Part shown: one piece after another, positions 23,720 to 35,143 of the stretch
How the letters are laid out: each line of letters starts with the position of its first letter
How positions within the stretch are numbered: position 1 is the stretch's first letter
Assembly (NCBI GenBank): GCA_002682825.1
Contig: NOKP01000030.1
Location: 567,924-631,923 of the forward strand
From: Neonectria sp. B-13
Taxonomy: Eukaryota > Ascomycota > Sordariomycetes > Hypocreales > Nectriaceae
DNA: 64,000 nucleotides
Direction: 5' to 3'
Notes under the pieces: model-generated
Told to the model about the DNA's origin: nothing
Database searches by the model: none
The model's input: the letters and a program-made list of their open reading frames with translations, nothing else
Position numbers and translations under genes: made by a program

Positions 23720-24544
23720 ATGATGTCACTTCTCAAGACTGCCATCAGCCTCTTCCTTCTGGCTGGGAGCGTTGTGAGCGTTCCTGTAGAAAGCCCAATA
23801 GAGATTTTCAACCGTCAGGCATCTCCAGGCGTTGTTATTCGTCAGTGTAGCAAACCTGGTGTTCTCGCACTCGCCTATGATGACGGTCCAGGGCAGTACA
23901 CTACCCAGCTTCTTGACATTCTCAACAAAGCCGGTGCCAAGGCAACCTTCTTCTGGACTGGTACACTCTACGGCTGTGTTTACAACAACCAAGCTGCCGT
24001 CAACGCCGCCTTTAATGCAGGTCATCAGATCGCCAGTCACACCTGGACGCACCCGCAGAATTTCGGCAGTCTAAGCACCGATCAGTTGAAGCAGGAGATG
24101 CAGCGCTTCGAACAAGCTTTGGTTAACATCATTGGTAAGAAGCCTGCATACATGCGACCTCCGTATCTTGCCACAGGCGGGAATGTGCTACCTACCTTGA
24201 AGTCGCTCGGGTACAAGGTCATTACCGATGACGTTGACACGGGAGACTGGAATGGTCAGACTGCACAGCAGAGCGAGCAGAAATTCCAACAGGCTGGTGC
24301 CGGTGGAAATGGTCATATTCCGCTTATGCATGAGACGTACGCCAGCACGGTGCAGACTCTTACGCCTTGGTTGATCAACTGGGCAAAACAGAATAACCTG
24401 AAACTTGTCACTGTTGGTAAGTGATTATGAGCAACATTGGCCTAAACGTTGTGTATTAAAGTACCTCTAGCGGAATGTCTCGGTGACTCTAGCGGCGCGT
24501 ATCAAGCTGGCACCTTTACTGGCAACGGCCAGTCTACTTGTTAG
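23720..24544 (+). CDS. CE4 polysaccharide (chitin) deacetylase, secreted, 256 aa
   Basis: Exons 23720-24416 and 24471-24544 are joined across a 54-bp intron (GTAAGT...CTCTAG). Splicing is needed to reach the family's usual C-terminus (AECLGDSSGAYQ...). The NodB domain motifs are all present: ALAYDDGP with metal/catalytic Asp54-Asp55, HTWTHP with metal ligands His107 and His111, RPPY at 146-149, DVDTGDW at 171-177 and the last catalytic His204 in PLMHE. A signal peptide occupies about residues 1-20. The enzyme removes N-acetyl groups from chitin or related polymers; in plant-associated fungi this can mask chitin oligomers. The first ATG of the MM pair was taken. There is no chitin-binding module. 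Confidence 0.93.
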
Positions 24545-25010
24545 AGGGTCAGATCATTATGATGTGTTGAGAACTGGGCAATCGAGTGAATCCGGCCGCG
24601 CTGATGATTTCAACAGACCGTGCGAGGATGGAGCAGGCCGAGAGGCACAGAGTTGTAGGCAAACTAGCATCGACACAGCAGCTTCGGGCAAAAAACCTAG
24701 CTCAATTCGTGTAAAAAAAAAAAACATTCCAAAGCCTTTGGGTACCGCAGACGAGAGGTTTCATCTGCCGCGAGCTTCGAAAGAGTCTAGATCGCGGCTC
24801 ACGCAGCGATCACACGTCATCGGGCAGGCCGGAGGAGGCATCTCTGGCCCAGGATCAAGCGACACTTGCAAGATGGGAGGAAAAACGTGACTGAGACAAA
24901 AGGTCAAAAGACACGCAGACTTTAGCTATGTTCTTATTCATATTTAAATTAATTTTTCATCAGTCACTGTATTGGTAACCGAACACGTTATGCTGGGGCG
25001 ACTACCCATG
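24545..25010. other. Unassigned stretch downstream of CE4
   Basis: No gene is supported; an A-run lies near 24713-24724. Confidence 0.4.
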
Positions 25011-25329
25011 TCTCGTATAGAAGTGTCCGTTTCAAGTAGATTTGTGGCTTCATCTTGACCCCGTACACTCCATGGAGCATTTCCGCTTGGAAATTAGTTG
25101 TCCACTTGAGGAGTGAGAGTGACGAATGAATGCATTAGACACGTACTATCACTAACCACAAAGAGCAGACATGTAGAAATTGCTGCCTTGGTTAGGAGAA
25201 GTGGCATCCCCTTATCATCCGATGGTCCGACTTCTGTTTTCCCGACCATTCCACTAGGGTTCAATCTAGCCTGAAACAAGTCTGCCCTGTAGTACATGGA
25301 GATTTCTTTTCTGACTCTTCTTTATCACA

Positions 25330-25724
25330 GACGATTATGACCGACGAGAGTTGGGTGCCGATTGGCCGATTGGGAATGTAATAGTGCGGGACGAAAGTGG
25401 CCGGGTTTTTGGCCTTTTACTCACCTATATTCACTGTAAATTCATGACGTTCTCTTATGATGTAAAGAGACGTCGCCATTCCTGTAGCAGAAATGGGCGA
25501 CACAGCTCCGAGATATCATCGACCAACTTCATGATGCCGGGATCGTCTGGGGTGATGCGAAACCAGATAATGGTCTAATTGATACGAATCAGGATACGTG
25601 GGTTGTCGATTTTGGCGGCATGTATACGGAGGGTGTACGGAGGGATGGGTGCCAAAGAAGTTGGCTGGGACGGTGGAAAGTGATCGGCATGCTCTTGAGA
25701 AGATAGTAGAGTTCATCGCCATCT
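25330..25724 (+). pseudogene. Protein-kinase-like gene remnant
   Basis: Plus-strand frames carry a fungal kinase-like core: GLLLTYI near 25408, then TQLRDIIDQLHDAGIVWGDA with KPDN, where H-x6-GD(A)KPDN corresponds to the catalytic loop, and VVDFGGMYTEG corresponding to the DFG motif. A tandem duplication of TACGGAGGG (25625-25633 and 25636-25644) shifts the frame; the expected continuation (GWVPKKLAGTVESDRHALEK, then IVEFIAI) is read in another frame and ends at 25722-25724. The catalytic-loop and N-terminal halves are also in different frames. Possible upstream pieces reach back to about 25.0 kb. It is probably a small atypical kinase of the kind expanded in accessory fungal regions. Confidence 0.65.
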
Positions 25725-26014
25725 AGAGTCATTATTGAGCTTGATAAAGATGCACTCACAAATGGAATCATGTTGACATCCTGTCCTATCCTATCCAACC
25801 AACCACGACGGAGTGGAGTTTCTCCCGTTGAAATTGCTACTTATGTTGAGATGCCGTGCGGCTGTAAAAGGTAGTAAGGATCGTTTCGAAAATTACCCGT
25901 TATAAAGCGTTAAAGGGAACATATTAAAGGAAATAATGTTTTTAGTTAGGAACGGCGATTTACTTACGCAACGTTTAATATGTCCTTATATTACGGTGAA
26001 ATATATCTTCCGTT

Positions 26015-26433
26015 ATGGAACCATTCGCCTATCTCGAACGATATCAGATCGTGATATGCAAGCAGCGTGGCTTTGCGTACGTATGCATTAAGGTGCCTCC
26101 TCTTTTGCGGATAAGATATCGAAATATAATACCAGCAGCGCGCACAGAGTGGCACAAGATATCTACAGGATCTCTGAAATCATTAAGAGCCAGTCCGAAC
26201 TAGCTGATCTTCAGTTCCCACCTCTTACTACAAACCCGATCCACTTTATCGCCCTACTGCAGCTAGACGGACTCAAGTTTCGAAGATGTCCGTATATTGC
26301 CCGGCAGGTCCAAAAAATCCAGGTCCACTGTCACCATTGCCAAAACTGGCATATCGATTTGCCCTCCGATCTACCATGGAGACAGGGTGTTCTCTGCCAG
26401 CGACTCTTTCCATCTGTGATGAGTAGTGACTGA
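26015..26433 (+). pseudogene. OrsD-like (DUF3505) protein fragment, copy 1
   Basis: MEPFAYLERYQIVICKQ at the start and, after a frameshift, AQDIYRISEIIKSQSEL, NPIHFIALLQLDGLK and QKIQVHCHHCQNWHI resemble the N-terminal zinc-finger-like region of OrsD/DUF3505 proteins. One expected Cys of the first CxxC is Arg. The long C-terminal part is missing. The family's molecular role is unknown. Confidence 0.6.
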
Positions 26434-26439
26434 TAGATT

Positions 26440-27100
26440 CAAATAAATTGTAGAGCATATATGCTCGTCTGATCGCAGTTTGGATTTATCGTGTGTATCA
26501 TCATTAGAGCTCGAAGTAGGTCTAGCAAACGTCTCACCGAGAGTTTAGATGAACACGGCGAAGATAATCACGTTTTGACGATAAGACAACCGTGTTATGG
26601 AACTTCTAAGAACGAAAGGTACAGCTCATGTGGGTATTTGGTTAGAAGTCCTTTGAGATGGGTTAAACTTGGGTCATGGCAAGCTCGGCTCTGGTTAGCC
26701 GATCGGCTCTCAGCGGGCCCAGGTCATAGCTCAGCTAGGGATATGGCCCAGAAATTATAATGGACAAACGCGATAGCAACGACTCTCCATCACATCATAG
26801 AATAGACGTTGGGAAATCCATTGGGGAAAACGATACATGAACAACCGGATGGCCCCCCATTCGGGGGTCAATATTTCTAGCGTGGAATACCCAAGGATTC
26901 TATCTAGTCTCGTATTTGATCCCCGCTAGTTGACTTTCATTGGATCCGTGGACCCTTTTCACCCTCACAATGCCAACGATTCTTGAACCTGCGGTTTAGC
27001 CCTTACAGACAGAGGAACAGGTTTTAAGTGTTTAAGCCATTACTTTCTGGGCCTTCCTGCGCCAGATCCTAAGCGGTTGGAATTCGGCTCTTGAGCCGGG
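26440..27100. other. Unassigned GC-balanced stretch
   Basis: No gene is supported. A short GC-rich hairpin (CCCCC-ATTC-GGGGG) lies near 26855. Confidence 0.35.
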
Positions 27101-27102
27101 TT

Positions 27103-27914
27103 TCAGGCCTCCAGGCGCACAAAATCCCTATACGTCACGTCGATCAAGTCATCTTCAATCTTCAAACCATATTTATCAATCATCAACGATGCCAGAAGTG
27201 TCGGTTCCTCGAGCACAGTTTCTCACAGTTCTCGTGCCTCTTTCAGCCATCGCAGCAGGCGGTCCGAGTGTCTGCTAGCCGACTCTCAAATTTAGAGATC
27301 AAGCGCCCCTGTTCCGTGTTTGGGATACGCTGGCCAGAGATATGGGCTGGGAATGCGCAGAGCGGGACAAATTTACCCAAATCCCATTTCATGCCCACAT
27401 CACTGAGTCTTTTCCAGAACCTGCAATTCGACAAATCCCTCTTCATCTTCCGCAGAGCTTCTGGATCTGCCATACCTACCAACCTGCTCGGCCCTCCCTG
27501 TTCTGCCGGTTTGTCATGCAAAAGCACGGCGTGATACCGTCCGTGAAGCTTCCTGCTGGCCTTGGAGTGCTGGACGAGCCACCATAGAACGACTAGTTCA
27601 TCTTGAGCGGAGGCTATTGCGGACCTTTTGAAGCGCGCTACTTGCGGGAGATTTTCGAGAATGACCCTACGATCATCAAGATCGCCGGTCCCTGGTTCTC
27701 CTGTTTGCTGTAGTATCCTCGTGCGTGACGTCTTGGCGGCATGTCGGGACGACGAAGGGATAACTTCAGGTGTGGAAGCTGGGCGAGAAGGAGATGAAGG
27801 CACTGGAGTGGTCCCTTGGACTACGAAAGGGGAACCATGCAATCCTTCGTTCGACAAAGGGGATGCGTCAATTTCTTCAACTCGACACGGTTGTAGCGCC
27901 CTCGGACGAGACAA
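27103..27914 (-). pseudogene. Hypothetical fungal protein, frameshifted
   Basis: A minus-strand frame of 223 codons (27914-27243) contains PQVARFKRSAIASAQDELV, GRYHAVLLHDK and VGMKWDLGKFVPLCAFPAHI, with a compositionally biased Ser/Pro-rich N-terminus. After a one-base shift the frame continues (LLRWLKEAREL, one TGA, ETVLEEPTLLASLMIDKYGL, then DVTYRDFVRLEA) and stops at 27103. The quality of the downstream frame suggests a real gene with two lesions. The family is not recognised. Confidence 0.5.
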
Positions 27915-27979
27915 ATTGGCCCCATGCCTTGCAAATGAGCAAACAGCTTGGTGTATTTAAGATGAAGGAGAGTTAATAG

Positions 27980-28330
27980 ACAGCTCGGAACTTATAGTTA
28001 AACCACCTCATAACGATCATATATATGTCTAAGACTGAGTATTCTCTTATTCCGGGGCCAATTCTGAGCGGAGTTCAACTTAGAGCTGTAGAATCTCGGC
28101 TCCAAAAGCGGCAATATGTTTTGGTGTGGTAGAGTTTCGTCTCAGGGGATCGTCTTAGAGTATCTTGGTGCACACCTGAATCCAGGTTAGTTCGCTGAGA
28201 GATGCTTTCAAGGGAATGGAGATTGAAGTTAAGGTCTTCATTTTATGGGTTTGTGCGGGCATAAACGCATAGCAACGTTCAGTGAGACAGAGCAACTATA
28301 TCTAGGGCTCTTGACAGGTTGAACGCGTCC
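27980..28330. other. Transition into AT-rich block, no gene seen
   Basis: Nothing coding is recognisable; the sequence becomes AT-rich from about 28.33 kb. Confidence 0.4.
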
Positions 28331-28861
28331 TCTTTATGCTATAACTGGTGAATAATGTTAGACTTAGTGTTAATGTATTTATTCAGTTAGGATCTATTAT
28401 AATTGCAGACACTAGGGTCTTTTATTGAATATCTATATTATTAATAGCTTACTAGCTACTAAAACTTTCAAGGATGTTTAGTTGTACTATTCAGTTATAC
28501 ATAGGAAACTACTAAATAAGATAGCTAATCTAGTTAATATAAAGATAGTTTATAATTCTATTATAATTATTGAATTTATAGCTATATATATTAGTATATA
28601 TTAGAATATTAATATATATAAAGCAAAGATTAAATTAACAATTTCTTACTTTCTTTTAAGCTAAGACTTACTATACTAGAAAAACTTTTCTATTTCTATA
28701 ACTAGGGCTATTATATAAATACTCTAAGAATAATAAGCATTATTAAAGAAGGTCTAAGTCTCTCTAAGAGCCTAAAGGCTACTATTATTATTATAAGAGT
28801 TAAGAATATAATTACTACTATAAGCAATCTAGATAATAAAAGCTTAACTATATTAGTAAAT

Positions 28862-29250
28862 TATAATAGTTAGGTTTATCCTAAGAGTATAAGATAGATT
28901 TAGAGTATATAGTTTAATGATTAAGTAGATTAGGATATTATAGTAAGTAATATAAGTTATAATAGTAATATATAAAGGTAAGTTATTATATAATTAAGTT
29001 AGAGTATTAATAGCTAAAGAGCTTAAGGCTCTTATCTAATATACTAAGTAAATATATATATATAATTTATAGTATTCTATTAAATTATAGTTTAGAATTA
29101 TAACCCTATTTAATAGATTATAGTTTAGAGTTATAATCTATAATAGATTATAGTTTAGAATTATAATCTACTTATAACTAGTAGGAAATTAGTAGGAGTA
29201 GGTATAATATATATATACTATATAAACCAGGGTTAACCTAGGCTATTATA
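28862..29250 (-). mobile_element. LTR copy, RIP-mutated, reverse orientation
   Basis: It matches in reverse the LTR family of 47769-48155; its ends read TATAATAG...GGCTATTATA, the RIP-changed versions of TG...CA termini. No target duplication is evident. A partial tandem repeat of about 40 bp (TTATAGTTTAGAATTATAAT-like) occurs inside at 29075-29170. Confidence 0.65.
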
Positions 29251-29359
29251 GTATATCTAAAATATATAGTTTAATAATTAAGTAGATTAGAATGTTATAA
29301 TAAGTAATATAAGTTATAATAATAATATATAAAGGTAAGTTATTATATAACTAAGTTAG

Positions 29360-31353
29360 GCTCTCTATAAGGGAACCTAATATATAATAATTACTGTATT
29401 ATATATTAATTTCTTTATCTTTATCTTAGTTAGTTTTAAAGTTCTTTATTAACCTTTATATTTAACCTAAACCTATCTACCTTTTCCATTCAGTCTAAGT
29501 TTTTCCTTAACCTAAAGTATTCCTAGCATATAATCCTACCCTTCCCTCTATAAGGGAACCTAATATATAATGATTACTATATTATGCATTAATTTCTTTG
29601 TCTTAAGCCTGGTTGGTTTTAAAGTTCTTTATTAACCTTTGCATCTAACCTAAACCCATCTACCTTTTCCATCTAGTCTAAGTTTTTCTTTAACCCTATA
29701 TAATCCTACCCTTGTTAGTCCTTTTCCCCCTGATTTTACAATGCACTAGCTAGCCATCTGCATCAGCTCTACACACCCTAGCAGCTCCTAGAACCATAGG
29801 GCATATTCCTCTCTAGATAATTCATTAATAATGACTTTATTATCTTTATTGTCTAACCTAGTCTCTAATCGCTTAGTAAGGGCTTTAAGTAGTATTTTCT
29901 CCTCTATAATAAAGCTAATATTATTAACCTTAGTAGCTCTATTATTAAGGAGTAAGTAGTAGCTAAATATAGCTAGATATACTATTTGAATAGTACTAAC
30001 TATTATATAGCTAGACTTAAAGCTATTAAGGCTATAGATTTTAGCCTAGTAAAGTTACTACTTATACTTAGTAGGCTTAATCTTTCTATTTAAAGAGTAA
30101 TAATATTCTATTTTATATACTTTTTAGCTCTATTTCTTACTATTAGATTATAAGATATAGTAGGTAATAGGAAAAGTAGAATGTATTATAATTATATTAT
30201 ACTATATTATAGTATATTAAAAAGAAGGGAAAAAGGCTAATTAGACTTATTAGCTTAATAAAAGATAATTATTTATATATATTATAGTTTAAGATAAGCT
30301 TTTTATAAATTAGATATTAAGGTTAAAGAGAGGGACCTAGATAGGTTATAAAAATAGGCTTAAGATATAATATTAATATAAACTATATTACTAGGAAAGC
30401 TTACTATATTTAAGTTATTAGGATTAATAGTACTAAGTATAATATCTTACTATATTAACTATTATATATTATCTACTATATTATCTTAATCTATTAGATA
30501 ATATTAACTAAGATTAAAATTATTATAAATAAATAATCCTACCTTTATTAGTTCTTATATTTCCCTTTAATTTTATAATATATTAGCTAGCTATTTATAC
30601 TAGCTCTATACACTTTAGTAGCTCTTAAAATCATAAGGTATATTTATCTTTAGTTAATTTATTAATAATAGCTTTATCCTAGTATAACCTAGCTTTTAAT
30701 ATTCTAATAAGCTTTTTAAAAAACTCCTTTTCCTCTCTAATAAAGCTAATATTATTAACTTTAGTACCTTTATTATTTAGGAGTAGGCAGTAGCTAAATA
30801 TAGCTAAATATACTATTTGAATAGTACTAACTGCTATATAACTAGACTTAAAGCTACTAAGATTATAGATTTTAGCCTAATAAAGCTACTACTTATACTT
30901 AGTAGACTTAATCTCTCTATCTAAAGAGTAATAGTATTCTATTTTATATACCTTATAGCTCTATTTCTTACTACTAGGTTGTAAGATACAGTAGGTAATA
31001 ATAGAATGCATTATGATTATATTATACTATATTATAGTATATTAAGAAAGAGGGAAGAAGGCTAGCTAGACTTATTAGCTTAATAAAAGATAGTCATTTA
31101 TATATACTATAGTTTAGGATAAGCTTTTTATAAATTGAATATTAAGGTTAAAAAGAGAGACTTACATAGATTGTAAAAATAGACTTAAGGTATAATATTA
31201 ATATAAACTATATTACTAAGAAAGCTTACTATATTTAAGTTATTAGGATTAATAGTACTAAGTATAGTATCTTACTATATTAACTACTATATATTATCTA
31301 CTGTATTATCTTAATCTATTAGATAATATTAACTAAGGCTAAAATTACTATAA
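29360..31353 (+). mobile_element. Family B element, copy 1, with 13-bp TSD
   Basis: A perfect duplication ataactaagttag (29347-29359 and 31354-31366) brackets it. It begins with the recurrent TCTCTATAAGGGAACC and ends CTAAAATTACTATAA. A second full family B copy is inserted at 29541-30532, so the net length is about 1 kb. No reading frame survives. The long duplication suggests retroposition. Confidence 0.8.
29541..30532 (+). mobile_element. Family B element, copy 2, nested in copy 1
   Basis: The 11-bp duplication ataatcctacc (29530-29540 and 30533-30543) brackets a 992-bp element starting CCCTCTATAAGGGAACC. Its first 300 bp are less RIP-mutated than copy 1, in agreement with a later arrival. 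Confidence 0.8.
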
Positions 31354-31559
31354 ATAACTAAGTTAGAATATTAATAGCTAAAGAGCTTAAGGCTTTTATC
31401 TAATATACTAAGTAAATGTATATATATACTTCTTAGTATTCTATTAGATTATAGTTTAGAATTGTAATCTTCTTATGATTAATAGAAAATTGATAGAAGT
31501 AGGCATAATATATATACACTATATAACCAGGGTCAACCTGGGCTATAACACTAGGCCTA

Positions 31560-33690
31560 CTTAGCTACCTTACTATATTATATATTAAATATATTAAATT
31601 GCATTTCAAATTTGGGATTTTATATTTGTTTGATTTATTTGCTAGTTTTTTTGTTTGGATTTGATTTATGAGCAGTGCTGCCTCAATATCGATAAGCTCC
31701 TCTATGCTCGAACTAATTATCGATATGACGTTGTAGCATTCATCGGGCTGGTCATTTCTCAATGTTATTTGACGAGATTTAGGGCCTCAGTTCGCTTGAT
31801 CCGCATCTCGTGGCACAGAATCCCGGCCCAGCATTGTTATACAGCGCGGACCTCACAACATCCAGGCAGCCAGTCGGCGGTTTCCTTATCCGTGGTTGGC
31901 AATTGGGGATGGTAAGACTTTGGCCAATGGGGAGTCTTAGCCTCTTTAGACGGAATAACTTCGGGTGCTACACGGACTATGATTTACGAGTCGCCTCAAC
32001 CTTGGATCTGAAGCTCCACAGCGATGTGTTACCTCAACTTTGCATGAGGCCGGAAACTGGAGCCCTTTGATGCATGAGGATGCCCACCAGGAACGATATC
32101 CGAAGTTTACGCTTGAGGGGTGATTTTCCAGTGGGCGCCATTGTAATTTCAAGAAGGATGGGCGGTGAAGTAGGTAGTCAAGAGAAAATTGCCTGGTGTC
32201 GAGAAGGATGCAAGAGTCTTAGAATTCTTAATTTGATTGCGATTGATCCAAAATTCCTCGTTACTCAGATGCCCTTTTACGTTTCGAGCTTCACCTTTAC
32301 ACGACTATCGAGAGGCTTCTATGCTCTACTCACCAAGAAGTGCTCCTACTGTTTTAGGCAAGTGCACGATTGCGCTAGGTCTCAACATGACGCTGCAGAC
32401 TTCTGTTAGATTGGATCACGTACATGTTATCAACAGGGTGGTCATGTGACCACCTTCGTGGTCCACAGACGGCTCGCCGAACCTTTGCCAGGCACAGCCC
32501 GAATAGGAAGGCGGTCAAGGAACCAGACATCCCCTGAACACCACAGAGATAGCCCAGGGGGACAAGGACATAGACAATACAAGTCATCTGAGTGCCACAC
32601 GAGCTTTCCGACAAGGGGAATCACTGTTTATGTACAGGCACGATCTCTTGTAAAATGTTCCTCCTTCTTCCACACCTTGCCACCGACTTCGTCGCCTCAC
32701 ACTTGTGATCTCCAATAGATATTGCATGCCAGGCCAAGAGCCTCTAGCCCGGACATGCTAGCGATTATTAGGCCTATAGTAGCAGACCAAGGGAAGGAGT
32801 GTTCTTAATAGGCGAGTGCATTATAGTGGACATTGATAATTGATAAAATATAAAAAGAATTAAGGAAAGAAGTCAGCTCAGACAATAGTGGGCATAGAAA
32901 AGAGGGGTAATTAACACTCAGCCTCAGCCCACTAGCTATACAGTAAAGCATGCCTATAATAAGATGATATTATATAGAGCAACTATCATTAAACCTAGGT
33001 TATTGCTAAAGCGCGAGAACTATTAGGTGTTATTACTAGCCAGTCATCATGCTTATCGGTAGCAGTATGATAATGAGGTTTAGAAAGGGAGCCACAGCAG
33101 CCTAGCAACGGAGAGTGGTTCTCATTCTCACTAGGAGCTATGAGCGTGACTTAACAGGAGCATGGTGTAGCAGGATTGAACGGGGCTCTCGTGGCTCATG
33201 GCGATGTTGCTACTCAAGGTGATAAGCAAAAGCCACGGGCACACTGTTCGTCATTGAAGACACAGTTTGTTAAAGGTAGCCGAGGACGTATACACAGTGC
33301 GTGGCCGTTACAGTATAAGTGTAGTATCACCATAAGGCCACCTTTCCCTAATAGGAAGAGAGATGGTCATGTACTCGTCGTGGAGTTTGGTAACATCGTT
33401 GAATGAGTCTTTAGCTCTGGGTTTAAGACACATTAATAACCTACCCTGGAGTTACAGCCATAAATACGTAATATTTATTTTTTGTCTCTTTAAATCGGCG
33501 TTAACGCCACTCCGTCGAATTCTGGAACATCCGGAGCCCTTAGGAGATGAACGTCTTCTTCTCAACTAATTACAGTCTACATCACGCTTCTTGCGAGACG
33601 CATTGAGAACGATATGAGATAGTGAAAACCCCCTTTACGATTAAGTTAGAATTACCCAACTAATCCAACTTCAAAGCCCCGAAACAAAAT
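31560..33690. other. GC-balanced stretch without a recognised gene
   Basis: Several short overlapping frames were read on both strands (for example 31655-31915, 32074-32409 and 32446-32718 on plus; 32375-32614 on minus). None shows a domain, signal peptide or consistent intron structure. It may be decayed coding DNA. Confidence 0.4.
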
Positions 33691-33692
33691 CC

Positions 33693-34068
33693 CTAACCCG
33701 AACAGTCCCGATTTTCGCTTGCCGTCAACAATAAACCAGCAGACTCAAGATCTCTTACAAAGTTCCCAGTTTCTTCGAGAGAGTAATTTGTCACGTCCCA
33801 CCGCATTGAAAGCATATACGTTCTTGGCGGCTCGATGTATGGGATCGGATTGATCGTAGGCGGCGGAAGTGAAACTCGCATAGTCCATCCTGATCGCGGA
33901 TAGACCCGGGATTGCCTTGACTTGCTCGATGATTCCACCTGCCTCATGGGCTGGGATTGTGGTGTGCTTATTCATTAAATGGCTTAGAACTTCATCAGTC
34001 ACGTATCCAAACTTACATGCTTTGCATATAACAAATGGAAGCTCTTGAATATGGACAAACGGCTTCAT
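33693..34068 (-). pseudogene. OrsD-like (DUF3505) fragment, copy 2
   Basis: From the ATG at 34066-34068 the frame reads MKPFVHIQELPFVICKACKF and SHLMNKH, a C-x2-C...H-x3-H zinc-finger-like start typical of OrsD/DUF3505 proteins, then IIEQVKAIPGLSAIRMDYAS. A frameshift near 33850 moves the continuation (PIPYIEPP, MRWDVTNYSLEET) to another frame. It is about 0.4 kb long and truncated, and distinct from the plus-strand copy at 26015. Confidence 0.6.
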
Positions 34069-34258
34069 AGTTATCAACTTCCCAACTCTCAAGTTCGATC
34101 GTATGCATGTCCAGTAGAGCTGCAATAAATCACCACGCATTGTACATTGCAACGCGTCTCCACGGACGCTTGTGGAGTTGTAGGTAGAGCCACTGCCCCC
34201 GTGCACAATGTAATGCAGATCCTGTGGCACTTCTGGGTAGCGACTTTTGGACTTACAG

Positions 34259-34615
34259 TTAGAACCACAGCACCGCTGCGGCGTCATTCATTGGGATGGA
34301 TTGCACCATAAGTCCGATGAAGTCCAAAAGTGGCCGTTTGGGGTTCTTGACGTGTTCCTGCACTGCCGTCCCGAGAATGGTGGGGTCGGCTTCGATCGCA
34401 TCTTTGATCGGAGCCGCTACACTACAAGTTAGCGGGCTATCGTCGTGAAAAAGCGGACAGGTTCCCTCCACCGGTCTCTCCTCTCTTGAGAAAGAGACTG
34501 GCGCCAAGGCGGCCCGTCCTGGATAGTGAATAAGCAACAGTGCGGGATATGGTGAACCTCCCGGTCCCTGCCATGCCGTTAAGCCAGAAAATTGCCTTCG
34601 TGCCAGGAGCGTCAA
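34259..34615 (-). other. Unidentified open frame
   Basis: About 118 codons are open on the minus strand, with SVAAPIKDAIEADPTIL and PLLDFIGLMVQSIPMNDAAA. Composition looks protein-like, but no ATG starts it and no family was recognised. It may be a relic exon. Confidence 0.3.
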
Positions 34616-35143
34616 CCCATTAGATATCTGGTCGAGGAGCTCGACGTGGGAGTTTGCTAGACAGATTGGGTCGTGTTCTTCGGCGTGGGAGTTGAAAGAG
34701 GTGCCTTTATGCGTCTGACTGACTGGTGGATGGATAGAAATTACGCTACGGCTTGAGGGAAGAGATTAGAGATCTGGAGTTGGATTTGAGAGTTGTACGG
34801 TTGGCAAGTGACTGGCCACTATAGCGTATTCCTCTTGGCCTTCGCTCCGTACTTCTGCCTCTTAGGCGTTAGCCGCCCATTTAACGCAGTTGCAGTCTTA
34901 GTAAACATGGCCAAGAAGCCCGAACGGTCTTCTGCTAATTCACCTTTGCCTTGTACCTTCCCATCCAGTGTGACTTCATAAATAATACCCAGGATATGAA
35001 TAGCCATCCGGTCATTGGCACAGCCATGTAATATATCAATGCCGAAGAACACAGGCCACTACCATCCTCGCCGGCCCGGCCAGTACATTGGGTCAGGCTC
35101 AAACTTTTTGCACCCCACTGTACTACCTAATTTCAAACAAGTT

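Larger units (their letters stand above)
29251..31550 (-). mobile_element. LTR copy split by family B elements
   Basis: LTR sequence runs 29251-29359 and resumes at 31367-31550, ending in GGGCTATAACA. Its first 40 bases are missing where it abuts the preceding LTR. The gap is the family B insertion at 29360-31353. Confidence 0.65.
28330..31560. repeat. AT-rich block of LTRs and nested family B elements
   Basis: This RIP-type stretch is made of two LTRs in tandem, the second carrying a family B element that itself carries a second family B element. The first 0.5 kb is unassigned AT-rich DNA. Confidence 0.8.

Noticed and set aside
24417..24424. Ending the CE4 gene at the TGA right after VTVGK
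   Set aside because: The GTAAGT there is an intron donor; splicing to 24471 restores the normal family C-terminus.
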